Below are positions 13,301 to 19,919 of a DNA stretch of 64,000 nucleotides, one piece after another. This stretch comes from Bradyrhizobium xenonodulans (GTDB lineage Bacteria; Pseudomonadota; Alphaproteobacteria; Rhizobiales; Xanthobacteraceae). How positions within the stretch are numbered: position 1 is the stretch's first letter; every line of letters begins with the position of its first letter. The stretch is taken from the NCBI RefSeq assembly GCF_027594865.1, contig NZ_CP089391.1, positions 6,354,501 through 6,418,500 on the forward strand, in the 5' to 3' direction. The notes under the pieces are model-generated. The model made no database searches, was not told where the DNA came from, and saw nothing but the letters and a program-made list of their open reading frames with translations. The position numbers and the translations under genes were made by a program.

Positions 13301-13630
13301 CTTGCCTGCGACGTTTTGCGGGTCCGCCTGAGCGTAAGCCGTGTAGCCGGTCAGAGCGTCGACGACTTCGGATGAGATCGGTGCCCCGTCGGACGAAACC
13401 AGCAATGGGCGGGACTGGCTGTGTCCTTTGAAATAGTCGGGGACCACAATTCTGGTCAGATGATTCGAGATGATCAGATCTGAACCAACGCGCAGGTAGT
13501 CGCCTGAGAACAACAGGTGAGCGTCTGGGACCTGAAAGGTCGGAACGCCGGGGACCTGAACGGGGTCAATTGCGAAGTGAGTAGCCGGGCCATGCGAGGC
13601 ACCTGGCAAAAACTTGCCGCTGTAATTCAC
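1337..13630 (-). CDS. Giant FecR/Ig-like/RTX repeat adhesin, type I secreted
   Basis: A 4097-residue protein, probably a surface or matrix adhesin exported by a type I system. The start is GTG at 13630, preceded by AGGGG. Domains in order: FecR domain about 110-230; TolB/WD40-like beta-propeller about 415-745 with repeated SxDGxxxxY motifs; cadherin-like domain about 850-945; about nine Ig-like repeats of about 102 residues, 945-1735; further Ig-like domains to about 2030; cadherin domain about 2030-2120; RTX-type repeats with many GGNDT/GGNDY motifs about 2125-4000; and a C-terminal tail after GGEGNDQF typical of type I secretion signals. No Sec signal is present, as expected. No transporter genes (LapBCE/HlyBD type) are nearby. 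Long open frames on the opposite strand are shadows of the repetitive sequence. Confidence 0.9.
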   Translation of the reverse strand: MNYSGKFLPGASHGPATHFAIDPVQVPGVPTFQVPDAHLLFSGDYLRVGSDLIISNHLTRIVVPDYFKGHSQSRPLLVSSDGAPISSEVVDALTGYTAYAQADPQNVAGKVVGHIIKMTGSASIVRNGVTIVANVGDVVYQSDVVQTGSSSTIGLVLDDGSTFNLSANSRFLLGDLTFDPNSTSNSAFLTLVQGAASFVAGQVAKTGDMRIATPVASIGIRGTAVNLEISSTDGTVSISVVDQRDGALHAVQVFNNAGVLIGTVTSNGASLTLTPTATFDVLAQQIDKTADQVAREFNVFQQVLSTYDAAKQIFPNLPQHTDNSDRQNGNDANPKEVTRFASSAPLNPPGTEYHPPAATPQTTSTETPPTISVTINASPAAGAPVSTSTSLDAAGEPPIPVKLTSLPFVVTPGHVTAITSGPGDHKGPVMSASGDVVYDPDGAIYFYDRAANTTTTIASPVGGWTYGLPTISSDGRYILYQGSNGNGSYIFVYGTDSSDSIHYRVQTELAPGDAPATNGDGSTILAHSADGSIAIYGLQGNLKGTITPAAVGSSGALWTPAISADGHVVVFWNSDSGAAGGAGHLFSFDFSSGQFTHIGDTSVGAGATAPTVSADGHLIAYQSTDATGHSQIYLYDLNVGAVVFQTAGASSSYSPVLSPDGHFIVFTSDAALTAEDDNAIADVYIVDVTHPAAPAYRLVSEGSGLSSAGGVAISAGGQYVAFGSSSHIFFADPTSGHSAVITETANSPEILTAKGSIAVTGDYTGVKIAAADQFGVATPHFKAEIDQLGNIRWTFTEPKSDFDENSGVAPLSYGQDATQKFVITLSADDGSVTIPVFVTVHNGIQPSINVADFAPVAKPVTLQDGQQDASYTITSSALLAGVVDVDGPSLSISSLSLRSGSGSLSQVDGQTWSYTPDPGFSGRVMFDYGVTDSIKSAASTASLDIALPLAIVSIAPDSGVNGDFITNSGNLTVSGTNGTLFAGERIQISSDNGGIWFDVVQTSATTWSLADPISHATNFTYQARVIDSGNVTINSTSQAVVVDTTAPTAAVAITAITQDTGTAGDFVTSDTTLTVSGSNGALGAGEKIQLSSNGGATWVDVVQNTTTSWSLVDGIAHPSSFTYQVRIVDTAGNIGTTASQAVTIDNTAPTAAMAITAITQDTGTAGDFVTSDATLTVSGSNGALGAGEKIQLSSDSGTSWVDVVQNTTTSWSLVDGTAHPSSFTYQVRIVDTAGNIGTTASQAVTIDTTAPTAAMAITAINQDTGTAGDFVTSDATLTVSGSNGALGAGEKIQLSSDGGTSWVDVTQATATSWSYVDPATHAASFTYQVRIVDTAGNIGTTASQVVTIDTTASSEAVAITAITQDTGTAGDFVTSDTTLTVSGSNGALGAGEKIQLSSDGGTTWADVTQSTATSWSYLDPEPHASSFTYQTRIIDSAGNVGTTASQAVTIDTTAPSEAVAITAINQDTGTAGDFITSDTTLTVSGTNGALASGEKIQVSSDNGATWADVTQSTATSWSYLDPAPHASSFTYQTRIIDSAGNVGTTASQAVTIDTTAPSEAVAITAINQDTGTAGDFITSDTTLTVSGTNGALASGEKIQVSSDNGATWADVTQSTATSWSYLDPAPHASSFTYQTRIIDSAGNIGTTASQAVTIDTTAPSEAVAITAINQDTGTAGDFITNDTTLTVSGTNEALASDEKIQVSSNGGATWADVTRIIDSAGNVGTTASQAVTIDATAPTITISNVGGPTNQANQTITGMVDVADAGATVTVYDGSTAIRTAIVQGDGSWSAQVTLANGSNSLTAKVSDLAGNTTTSNAVVYTLSTTGPAVTEHLTSDTGSSALDQITSNPALSGTGLANTTVHFTIDGTLVTTTTLADGSGNWSFTPSGLGDGLHTIVASQTDTFNNTGSASLTFTLDTTAPSAPVISTVTDDVTPVTGTVADNGSSNDTTLTIAGTAEAGSTVTIYDTDGTTVLGSAVATGGSYSITTSALGEGSHTLTAKATDAAGNQGVASTAFHVGIDSVSPTDITLSNASVAENSAVGTVVGSFSDVDLGATGTASFTLLDDAAGRFAITSGNLVVVGSLDYETAQSHQITARVTDSAGNTFDKTLTVFVTDVAGVTLNGDAGANVLVGTPEADTLNGLGGNDRLQGLGGNDTLDGGNGFDRAVYSDAAGPVTVNLAAGTGSGAGVGSDTLISIEAAMGGDFADTFDATGFTGSSTQPGVALGQSAFEGRGGDDVITGRINDLGQSLTRVEYLSASAAVTVDLAARTGQGTAAGDVANVGHDTFTNALQGVYGSAYNDTLYGSNNVNFTYEVFEGRGGNDYIDGRGGYDIVTYNNDPATATGITVQLAAGTVSGDGTVGTDTLRDVEAVRGTNFDDAFDATGYGLAGALNASSTNGTFNDFAGAGGNDTIIGNGNTRLNYSIAQAAITVDLQITAGTAVTVAGSATGATEGTDTFTGVNAVQASVFADTLLGSSYNNTFTALGGDDYIDGRGGFDTANYNNLNTVTGGVAVNMAAGTVTGDASSGTDTLRNIEAVQGTGYVDTYDATGYGLAGALNVSTSNGNFNQFEGLGGDDSITGNGNTRVLYSNATGPVNVTIGAGGTGSASGDVSTGHDTFTGGVNSVIGSNSADSYNASGFNAGFNSFQGNGGNDTITGNGSTQVQYSNATSGVTITIGAGGAGSASGDGSVGSDTFVSGVNSAAGGNLTDTYNASGYGTGLYNSFQGNGGNDTITGNGSTQAQYNNATSSVTITITAGGAGSASGDSSVGSDTFVSGVNSALGGNSNDTYNASGYGIGLYNSFQGNAGNDTITGNGSTQVQYNSATSSVTITIGAGGTGSASGNSSVGTDSFTGVNSALGSNFDDTYNASAFNAGQFNSFHGNGGNDTITGNGSTQIEYFGATAGVNVNLTTGIASGNASVGTDTITGGVSSVEGSNFADIITGSLVNDSLFGNGGNDTLAGADGNDYLAGGSGADTFVYANGGGADYIGDFDRSEGDRIDLTGVTGIFTLADIQARATQQASDTLIDFGSGNTITLANVTVGSLVASDFIFNNSITGTSANDVLVGTSQADGIFGLGGNDRLQGLGGNDTLDGGNGFDRAVYSDAAGPVTVNLAAGIGSGAGVGSDTLISIEAAMGGDFADTFDATGFTGSSTQPGVALGQSAFEGRGGDDVITGRINDLGQSLTRVEYLSASAAVTVDLAARTGQGTAAGDVANVGHDTFTNALQGVYGSAYNDTLYGSNNVNFTYEVFEGRGGNDYIDGRGGYDIVTYNNDPATATGITVQLAAGTVSGDGTVGTDTLRDVEAVRGTNFDDAFDATGYGLAGALNASSTNGTFNDFAGAGGNDTIIGNGNTRLNYSIAQAAITVDLQITAGTAVTVAGSATGATEGTDTFTGVNAVQASVFADTLLGSSYNNTFTALGGDDYIDGRGGFDTANYNNLNTVTGGVAVNMAAGTVTGDASSGTDTLRNIEAVQGTGYVDTYDATGYGLAGALNVSTSNGNFNQFEGLGGDDSITGNGNTRVLYSNATGPVNVTIGAGGTGSASGDVSTGHDTFTGGVNSAIGSNSADSYNASGFNAGFNSFQGNGGNDTITGNGSTQVQYSNATSSVTIDLIAGTAIGNGSVGTDTITGGVNSVVGSNFDDVISGTNNATVTDVYFGGGGNDTINGRGGYDLANYNDSSISAAIIVDLAAGTVVGDSSVGSDILQGVELVRGTRFADTFDATGFNGSSTNAGSYDTFNTFEGMAGNDTVTGNGNTRVDYSHALAAVTVDLTAGTGQGVAAGDVAGVGFDTFTGGVNSIRGSNFNDTLFGSNNATGAEEFIGGAGNDAIDGRGGFDRAMYSASSDDATTGGVVVDLAAGTVSGDASVGSDTLKSIESIRGTNFADTFTATGFSGSSVNAGSNGTLNEFEGEAGNDTITGNGNTRIAFYHAAGGVNVDLSTGTSTSLASGDLAHVGTDTFTGVAAVRGSDFGDQISGKSGSVILDGRGGDDILVANGGANTLIGGEGNDQFKFKAALANGATISDFAGNGAAAGDSIDFEGFGTAAQGATFTFFSAAGADSIWQIHSGLDGHNELITLKGIATSAGVHSSDYLFAT
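2807..4399 (-). repeat. 1593-bp intragenic direct repeat, C-terminal copy
   Basis: Matches 5612-7204 at a constant offset of 2805 bp. By eye I find about three substitutions, for example near 2942, 4009 and 4271. It encodes about residues 3078-3608 of the RTX region. The offset is a multiple of three, so the duplication is in frame. Confidence 0.95.
5612..7204 (-). repeat. 1593-bp intragenic direct repeat, N-terminal copy
   Basis: Partner of 2807-4399. It encodes about residues 2143-2673 of the giant protein, beginning at the GGNDRLQGLGGNDTLDGG block. The near-identity, including synonymous sites, indicates recent duplication or gene conversion. Confidence 0.95.
8430..10790 (-). repeat. Tandem Ig-like repeat array, 306-bp unit
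   Basis: Tandem units of 306 bp (102 codons) encode Ig-like domains with the recurring motifs DTGTAGDF, LTVSGxNGAL, EKIQ and SQAVTID. Units near 8738-9043 and 9044-9349 are almost identical in DNA. The unit around 8485 lacks 69 bp (23 codons) that its neighbours have, which joins ADVT directly to RIIDSAGN. This is coding sequence, not a CRISPR array. Confidence 0.9.
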
Positions 13631-14090
13631 GAGAGCCCCTGGAAATGGTTAAAAAATCTTTAAAACTGCGACAATCTTGCACATGATTTCCGTCCAGAAA
13701 AGAACGTAGTTGCACTTATTCAGAAATGTGGTTGCCGAGAACGGCGGGCCGCGGGCGCAAGATTTTACCGCTCCCCGGTGTGTTTGTACCGCTCGCCGCC
13801 CTTGACAAGCGTGCGCCAAATTAAAGAAGACGCTGATCGATCCCATCGATGCCGCAACAATGCGGCCAATCTTCAAACCCTACCGCAACAGTTATGCCTC
13901 GTCCGGCGCGCTCGGCGTCAAAGGTTGTGAATGGCTCCGCGGCTGCAGTCATTGTCGCGGGCGGTGTCAATAGCGACGGCCGGCGCGAAGTTCTCAGCAT
14001 CGACATTGGCCATCGGAAGCCGAGACGTTCTGGACGGCGTTGTGAATCGGCGCCCAAGGTTGACCCCACGTATTGCCGCATCTGCGGTTG
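13631..14090. other. Region upstream of the giant gene
   Basis: No gene is supported. The first 50 bases upstream of the GTG start are AT-rich on the minus strand (runs of T around 13650-13660) and probably contain the promoter and leader of the adhesin gene, but I cannot place -10 and -35 boxes with confidence. Confidence 0.35.
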
Positions 14091-15554
14091 TTACCCTGAT
14101 GGCGCCCTTGCCGATGGCGATCCGATGTCGATTGATCGGCCGCGCCAGATGGCTTTCCCGGCTTGCTCGACGAGAGGGGCTGTGGGCGGGTGGGGCCCTA
14201 CATAGCCCGAGCCGTCCACAACCCCGAGCAATTGGACAGCGGTCGTGGCGTCGCCGAGCGGGCCCTGGGCGACCAACTGTTCCGCAGCCCTCCGTCTAGG
14301 CGCCCTCAGCAGACGTTGCACAATCGAATGCTGTCTCTTCCCGAACTCCTCGGGGTATTTCTTGCTCAGCCGGCCGACGATTGCGAGCGCCGTCAGCTGC
14401 GGCTGCTCTGCGGGCCAGTCTTCGATCGACGCAATATGCGGGTCGAGCTTGGACGGCATGCGAACTCTGGTCTTTTAGGCCGACGAGTTCGCCGGTGCGT
14501 GGCACGCGGCTCGCCGACCTCACCGTCTTGCCGAGCGTCTTCGCAAACGTCGCCGCGGTCGCTGGCAGGGGTGCTAGTGTGAGCGGGTTGCAGGCCGCGC
14601 GCCTGTCCGGCACGACGATCGACCCGATTGCCTAGTTCCTCCTGGGTGGCGCGAATCTCCGCCAATAGCGCGACCGGATCGGGCGAGCGATACTGGTCGC
14701 GTAGCCGTTTCTTCACGGCCGAGGTCACCTTGGGATGCGCCAATGCACAGGGCGTCGAGGGCAGATGAAAGCGCGCTTGATGCCCCTTCGCGACGCTTCT
14801 TCTTCAGCTTGAACGACGGCTGGAAGAAGTTGACGTAGAGCCGTGCCGCCGCATAGAGGCGGCCCATCATACGCGCCGTCTCGACGCCATCGAAGCGGCC
14901 ATAGCCCATGAGGCGGCGGACGACGGCACCATTCTTCTGCTCGACGAACGCCTGATCGTTCTTTTTATAGGCGCGCGAGCGTGTGACTTCGAGCGTCTGT
15001 TCGCGACACCATCGGCACGACGACATCGTTCATGAAGGCGCTGTCGTTGTCGGAGTCAAAGCCGCGCAACAGCCATGGGAACAGGGTCTGTGCGCGGTTG
15101 ATCGCCTCCACGACCAGCGAACCTTCCCGCGTCAGCAACGGCAGGCACTCCGTCCAGCCGGTGGCGACATCGACCATCGTCAGCGTTTGGATGAACGAGC
15201 CAGCCACCGAGCTGCCGCCATGGGCGACCATGTCGACCTCGCAGAAGCCGGGCACCGGGCTGTTCCAGTCATTGAACGTGCGGATCGGGACCTCGCGAAT
15301 CCGGTACGGCGCCGCCTGCCGCCGCTCGCCGCGATCTTCACATCGACGAGCAGACGATCGATGGTGGCGGCGCTGATGGCAAGAACACGATCCCGGTCCG
15401 ACCGGACAAGCCGCAATCGGCCATGTTGCTCAAGAGCAGGCAGCAAGGTCGGGATCATCAGCTTGAGCCGCTTGCCGCACACCCGATCCGACGCCTCCCA
15501 CAGCGCCATCATCGCGTCCTTATCATGGTCACAGAATGTCGCAGACTTCATCAT
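14091..15554 (-). pseudogene. Decayed DDE-integrase-type transposase
   Basis: Pieces of one transposase of about 480 residues are spread over several minus-strand frames. In order they are ALEQHGRLRLVRSDRD...ISAATIDRLL, PGFCEVDMVAHGG with SFIQTLTMVDVATGWTE and DSDNDSAFMND (the retroviral-integrase-like catalytic core, first two Asp visible), SRAYKKNDQAFVEQKNG (third acidic residue), YVNFFQPSFKLKKKRREG, HPKVTSAVKKRLRDQY, and a tail with LDPHIASIEDW and KRQHSIVQRLL. At least four frameshifts separate them. I recall this family being classed as ISNCY-like, but only the integrase-core assignment is firm. Confidence 0.8.
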
Positions 15555-15774
15555 AAACACCGTCTGCACTGGAGGCGCCAGCTCAGGCGCGGGAAAAGAG
15601 AACCGGCTCAATCACCGGGATCGGCCCCGACGCCGTCGTGGATCGCGTCCACCACGCCGCGCATCTCTTTGATAGAAATCGAGGTGGCAACCTCAATTTG
15701 CGAAGAAACGTTGGCAACAAAGGTCCCCAGCTGCATCATTTCGAAGTGAAAACGAAGCGGCCCCAATGCGCTGG

Positions 15775-16167
15775 TCAGGCGGCGAGCCGCTTCAAGATAA
15801 TTCGGCAGCGCTTGTTCGATGACACCCAGATCGCGCGCCAGCTTTTCACTCGCTCGGCAGCAAAGCGCTCGGAAGCAAGCTTTTGTTCGAGTTCCGCGAT
15901 GTTCGTCTGCACCTGCACCAACGCATCCGCGAAACCGTCACGGGTGAACGCGGATGTCGCGAGCGCCGCCTCTAACTTGGCGCGGACCTTGTCATCGGCG
16001 TCCAAATCGCCTTCGAGGTGGTGAGCTTGGAGCTTTGACTTCGCGTACGAGAACGCCGCGTCAGCGGCGGCCTTGCGGCTCTTCAAGGTCTCGGCGCGCG
16101 AACGCAACGAGGCCAGCTCGGCTTCGAGTTTGTTCATGGGAGATTTTAGTCCGAAAAATGCTTTCAT
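15775..16167 (-). CDS. Coiled-coil hypothetical protein
   Basis: About 130 residues, mostly charged helix with heptad-like spacing (KLEAELASLRSRAETLKSRKAAADAAF). It has no signal peptide or membrane span and I do not recognise the family. I place the start at ATG 16167 (MKAFFGLKS), although the GGAGG before it is very close. ATG 16137 is the alternative and has no ribosome-binding site. It lies beside other small minus-strand genes (16308-17073) but is not closely coupled to them. Confidence 0.55.
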   Translation of the reverse strand: MKAFFGLKSPMNKLEAELASLRSRAETLKSRKAAADAAFSYAKSKLQAHHLEGDLDADDKVRAKLEAALATSAFTRDGFADALVQVQTNIAELEQKLASERFAAERVKSWRAIWVSSNKRCRIILKRLAA

Positions 16168-16307
16168 GCCTCCGAGCGTACGAAAAGCGACGCAATTTGC
16201 GAAGGCGAGACTTCTGGCGTGCGCCAAATAGCGCTGCCCTACAGCATGATTGTTGTGGCGCCCGCCCAATAGTTGAACGGAGGAGAGTTAGATCGCTGGA
16301 GGCTTGA

Positions 16308-16520
16308 CTAACCGGCCCATTGCGGGAAAAGACGCCCGCCAGTGCGGCTTACTCGGCGTTGCTGTTTGCGGAAGCGCTGCAATCGACCGTAGACCGCCAG
16401 GCGAGTGCGGCCTAACCGCTGTCCAATCTCGCTTGCAGTCATGCCACTTTCGATGAGCGCAAGGAGATACGCCTCTTCCTCGGGCGACCACGGACGTGTT
16501 TCCAGTCTATTGTTGGACAT
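16308..16520 (-). CDS. Small Myb/SANT-like DNA-binding protein
   Basis: A 70-residue protein that is almost entirely one helix-turn-helix of Myb/SANT or GcrA-like type. It has RPWSPEEEAYLLALI, then ASEIGQRLGRTRLAVYGRL as the turn and recognition helix, and a basic tail RFRKQQRR. It is likely a DNA-binding regulator, and nothing shows its targets. No other domain is present. Confidence 0.65.
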   Translation of the reverse strand: MSNNRLETRPWSPEEEAYLLALIESGMTASEIGQRLGRTRLAVYGRLQRFRKQQRRVSRTGGRLFPQWAG

Positions 16521-16584
16521 CGCCTATCCATCCCAGCGACAGCATAGCAAATATCGTCCACGCTCACGCAGGGTTATCAACCGT

Positions 16585-16830
16585 TCAGAGGTCCTCGAAC
16601 GCAACGCCGATAAGATTGTCACTCGACCAGATTAGTCGGCAACTTCGAATGATGCGATCTTTTTCCAGCATCAGTTTGAATGTGGGCGTCACGTATCGCT
16701 TCGACGGAAGCTCGATTGCTGCGCCTTGATCCGACATGTTGACCACGCGGCAGCGTAAACTGGCGCCGTCGCCTGAAATGTAGGCGACCTCGTCCACATC
16801 AATGCGCTCAAGCTTTCGACGCTCTGTCAT
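16585..16830 (-). CDS. PilZ domain protein
   Basis: An 81-residue single-domain PilZ protein. The N-terminal basic motif (ERRKLER, residues 3-9) and NMSDQGAAIEL (about 32-42) match the RxxxR and (D/N)xSxxG elements by which PilZ domains bind cyclic di-GMP. It is probably a cytoplasmic effector for that signal. A GGDEF gene occurs much further along at 60310-62222, without physical linkage. Confidence 0.8.
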   Translation of the reverse strand: MTERRKLERIDVDEVAYISGDGASLRCRVVNMSDQGAAIELPSKRYVTPTFKLMLEKDRIIRSCRLIWSSDNLIGVAFEDL

Positions 16831-16851
16831 TTCATGCTGCCCGCAACGAAC

Positions 16852-17073
16852 TCATTCGTCCAAAGTGCACCTTGTCTCTAGCAGTCGAAGTTGTCGCGCG
16901 ATCAGCGTTGCCAAGTTCGATCGTTCCTTGGCGAGACTTCCTCTTTGCTCAACCATGTCGTGTCCGTCACGTTCAAGCACCTCAATCAAGATAGTTTGGC
17001 TTTCAATGTGGAGTTGCTTGGCTGCAATTTCTCGGGAGATAGTTGTTAATTCATCGTCGCAATGTGAGGTCAT
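16852..17073 (-). CDS. Small helical hypothetical protein
   Basis: A 73-residue, mostly helical, charged protein (DDELTTISREIAAKQLHIE... and RGSLAKERSNLATLIARQ). It lies 21 bases upstream of the PilZ gene on the same strand, so the two may be cotranscribed. No family is recognised. The regular helix and the context favour a real gene. Confidence 0.5.
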   Translation of the reverse strand: MTSHCDDELTTISREIAAKQLHIESQTILIEVLERDGHDMVEQRGSLAKERSNLATLIARQLRLLETRCTLDE

Positions 17074-17524
17074 GGCAATCTCAAGGCTGGGCCTGTCGGC
17101 GAGTAAAGCTTCATCCTACCTAGCCTTACCTGCGAAACAGTTACCTGATCCGCTACGGGTCTCTCAACCTCACGGATACCGACCGTAACTTCGGCAGGGG
17201 TGCGTGATGAAGCGCTCGCCGATGCAAGGCGACGCAGGACCGGCTTCATCCAAGGCACATCATTTTACCGCCGCGCCGCTTCGCAGCGGTCACACGCGGG
17301 ATTTTTTTGACTGACCAAGACGTTACGCTCGGCTTTCAAAAGCGACACTCATTCGATCAGTCTGTGTCGCCATCATCCTCACGATCAACATTCAAAGGCG
17401 CCTGCGGCCGCGCCCATCCCTTCGGGCTCGCTCCTCCGCTCGCTGGCGGACCGCCGGACCGCGACGGCTTTATCCCTCTTCTGAGCCCTGTCGCAGGCCA
17501 TCGAGGCTCGGTTCCGTGCCGCAG
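17074..17524. other. No supported gene
   Basis: GC-rich intergenic sequence. A T-run occurs near 17302. No open frame here has credible composition or a ribosome-binding site. Confidence 0.35.
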
Positions 17525-17737
17525 CTATCTGAGCCAAACCAAACTTCGCCATCGGGCCGATTTTATTGCAAAAGTCGGCTGTACAGCTTCGAGCGTTTCG
17601 GTCTTTAGAACGGCCTTCGCCTGCTTGGCCATATTGGCGAGTTGTGCTCGATCGGAACCGCTGTTCGTCACCTCGTAAGTAAGACACTTTTGATGGAAGT
17701 CTTTGTTAAACGGACGGTCGCTGGTTGATAGAGGCAT
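17525..17737 (-). CDS. Doubtful small hypothetical protein
   Basis: A 70-residue frame starting MPLSTSDRPFNKDF and continuing with the helical SDRAQLANMAKQAKAVLKTE. The composition is protein-like, but there is no clear ribosome-binding site. It lies about 65 bases from the left end of the neighbouring IS110-type element. It may be the remains of a longer gene. Confidence 0.3.
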   Translation of the reverse strand: MPLSTSDRPFNKDFHQKCLTYEVTNSGSDRAQLANMAKQAKAVLKTETLEAVQPTFAIKSARWRSLVWLR

Positions 17738-17799
17738 TTCACAACGTCGACGTTGCGGCGCTAAAATAAGCGGGGCGTTGGGAGGAGACAGACTGATTT

Positions 17800-19381
17800 T
17801 TCCGCTAATGGGATGGTCCGGCCGTGCTCCCGCCCCGCCAGCAAGCGAAGCTGGCAAGGGGCGCCAAAGACAAGGAGCACGCTATGTCTCAGACACCCAA
17901 TACCGCGGTCGCCGTGATCGGGATCGATATCGGCAAGAACTCGTTCCACGTCGTGGGCCACGATGCGCGCGGCGCCATCGTGCTGCGGCAAAGGTGGTCG
18001 CGTGGCCAAGTGGAAGCGCGGCTCGCCAATCTGCCGCGTTGCCTGATCGGCATGGAAGCCTGCGTCGGCGCACATCACCTGAGCCGCAAACTCGCATCGC
18101 TTGGTCACGATAGGTTGATGCCGGCCAAATATGTCCGCCCCTATAGCAAGGGGCAGAAGAACGACTTCAATGATGCCGAAGCGATTGCTGAAGCCGTGCA
18201 GCGCCCCGCGATGAAGTTCGTGGCGACCAAGACCGCGGAGCAACTGGACCTGCAGGCGCTGCACTGGGTGCGCGAGCGGCTGGTGTCGCAACGCATCGGC
18301 ATCATCAACCAGATTCGTGCCTTCATGCTGGAACGCGGGATCGCGGTGAGCCAGGGTATCGGCTTCTTGCGTACGGAACGCCCACCATCCTTGCTACGCG
18401 CACCGATGCCCTGTCGCCACGCATGTTGCGTGTCATCGAGGAGTTGGCAGGCGACTGGCGCCGGCTGGATCAGCGCATCGATGGCCTCTCCGGCGAGATC
18501 GAAGCACTGGCCCGTCAAGATCAGGCATGTTCGCGCCTGATGACGGTGCCTGGCATCGGGCCGATCATTTCAAGCGCTATGGTGGCCGCGATCGGCACTG
18601 GAGACGTATTCTCCAAAGGCCGCGACTTCGGCGCCTGGCTCGGACTGGTGCCTAAGCAGATCTCGACGGGAGACCGCACGATCCTCGGCAAAATCTCGAG
18701 GCGCGGCAATCGCTACCTGCGCGTTCTGTTCGTGCAGGCGGCATGGGTTGTGCTGGTCAGGATCAAGAACTGGGAACGCTACGGGCTCAAATCCTGGATC
18801 GAAGCCGCCAAGAGGCGCTTGCACCACAACGTGCTGGCAATCGCGCTCGCCAACAAGCTTGCCCGTATCGCCTGGGCGGTGCTGGCCAAAGGCGCGCCTT
18901 CGAACTGACGAGGACCGACGATGCAGGCGTCCGATCCGCGTGATCCTTGCGCCGTGCGCGGCGTGGTCAGGCGCAGCCTGGCAACGCCGGAGCCAGCCGC
19001 AAGCCAAGCGCGACGGCCGGCCTTGACCGCCCCTGCGCGCGTCGCGATCGACGTTCTACGGGTCGGGACGAAGGAACGGCCCTTGGCTCGAACACAGGAA
19101 CTGCGCGATATGAGGAGCAAGCGATGACGTAACCCCATCAACAGTTTCCAGCCGAGGTCTGCGAGAGGAATGAGACGAGATGGAGGTTCGGTCTTCCGGG
19201 CACGTGCGAACACTGGTGACCCAAATGGTCCAATCGAGGCCTGTCCGCTAATGAGAACGCGCGCGCGCTGATATCCATGATGGCCCGGAGCACATGCTCC
19301 AATCAGAGGCCGGATACATTGATGCAAGACCGCTTACCACCAGATCGACGAAACTCTTGCAACGCACGGCCGGACCATACA
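17800..19381 (+). mobile_element. IS110-family (IS1111-type) element, copy A, inactive
   Basis: About 1.58 kb, matching 45298-46885 along its whole length. Subterminal inverted repeats ATGGTCCGGCCGTGC lie at 17813-17827 and, reversed, at 19364-19378. Subterminal repeats are a feature of the IS1111 group. Sequence similarity with copy B stops just outside these. The right flank begins a dispersed repeat (19385-19486). The transposase is frameshifted, so this copy could move only with help in trans. Confidence 0.9.
17884..18908 (+). pseudogene. IS110 transposase, frameshifted copy A
   Basis: Same protein as the intact copy at 45382-46446 but with small deletions relative to it: three bases near 18110 (in frame), one base between 18379 and 18380, and one base between 18892 and 18893. 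The second splits the reading frame in the middle: the N-terminal DEDD nuclease half (VIGIDIGKNSFHVVG) is in one frame, and the C-terminal half with VPGIGPIISSAMVA is in another. The third changes the last residues. The start is ATG 17884, with AGGAG eight bases upstream. Confidence 0.9.
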
Positions 19382-19384
19382 GGG

Positions 19385-19486
19385 TCAGAAGACTAAGAAC
19401 TCAGGTTGAGCAAATCTTTTCCGGTATGCCCGAATAAGCGGACCTTCATCGACGGGGCGTTACTTCTCTGATGGGCCAATAGGCGG
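19385..19486. repeat. Dispersed intergenic repeat R1, copy 1
   Basis: About 100 bp, similar to 51728-51832. Shared blocks are AAGAACTCAGG, TGAGCAAATCT, GAGCGGACCT and the end motif ACTTC...TGATGGGCC. It directly abuts the right end of IS copy A, which seems to have inserted at its left boundary. Confidence 0.7.
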
Positions 19487-19601
19487 ATTGGTGCGCAGCC
19501 CATCTGAACGCACGATGAGTCTTTCGAAAATAGCGACTGAAACTAGGAAACCTTCAGAAGTTCGCGCGTTTAGGGGCCGGAGCAGGCCGTGGAGGAGAAG
19601 C

Positions 19602-19919
19602 ATGCGAACAGCAATTCTCGCGTTGATTGTAGTTGCCGGAAGCGCAATTACCTTCCAAGCAGCGGCCCAACAGCAAAAGGCCGCCCCCAGTGACCAAACC
19701 AAGGAGGAGATGCAGCGTGATGTAGATCAAGGGCGCAAGGCTGCCGAGCCCAACGAGCAGATGCAGCAGGATGCGGACAAAGGGGTCAAGACGCGCAACT
19801 CCGGAGCGTCTGGATACGTGGCCGATCAAGACAAGTCGGGCGCTTCCGCGCATCCGCCGGGCCGACCGGGAGGTGAGCAGACCACGGGTTCGGGTGGCCA
19901 GACCAGCACTCCGAAATAG
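19602..19919 (+). CDS. Exported small hydrophilic hypothetical protein
   Basis: A 105-residue protein. ATG 19602 follows GGAGG at good spacing. The N-terminus is a Sec signal peptide (MRTAILALIVVAG, cleavage probably after FQAAA). The mature part is hydrophilic, rich in Gln, Asp, Lys and Gly, without cysteines or recognisable domains, and is probably disordered in the periplasm. The longer frame from 19488 is not needed. Confidence 0.6.
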   Translation: MRTAILALIVVAGSAITFQAAAQQQKAAPSDQTKEEMQRDVDQGRKAAEPNEQMQQDADKGVKTRNSGASGYVADQDKSGASAHPPGRPGGEQTTGSGGQTSTPK

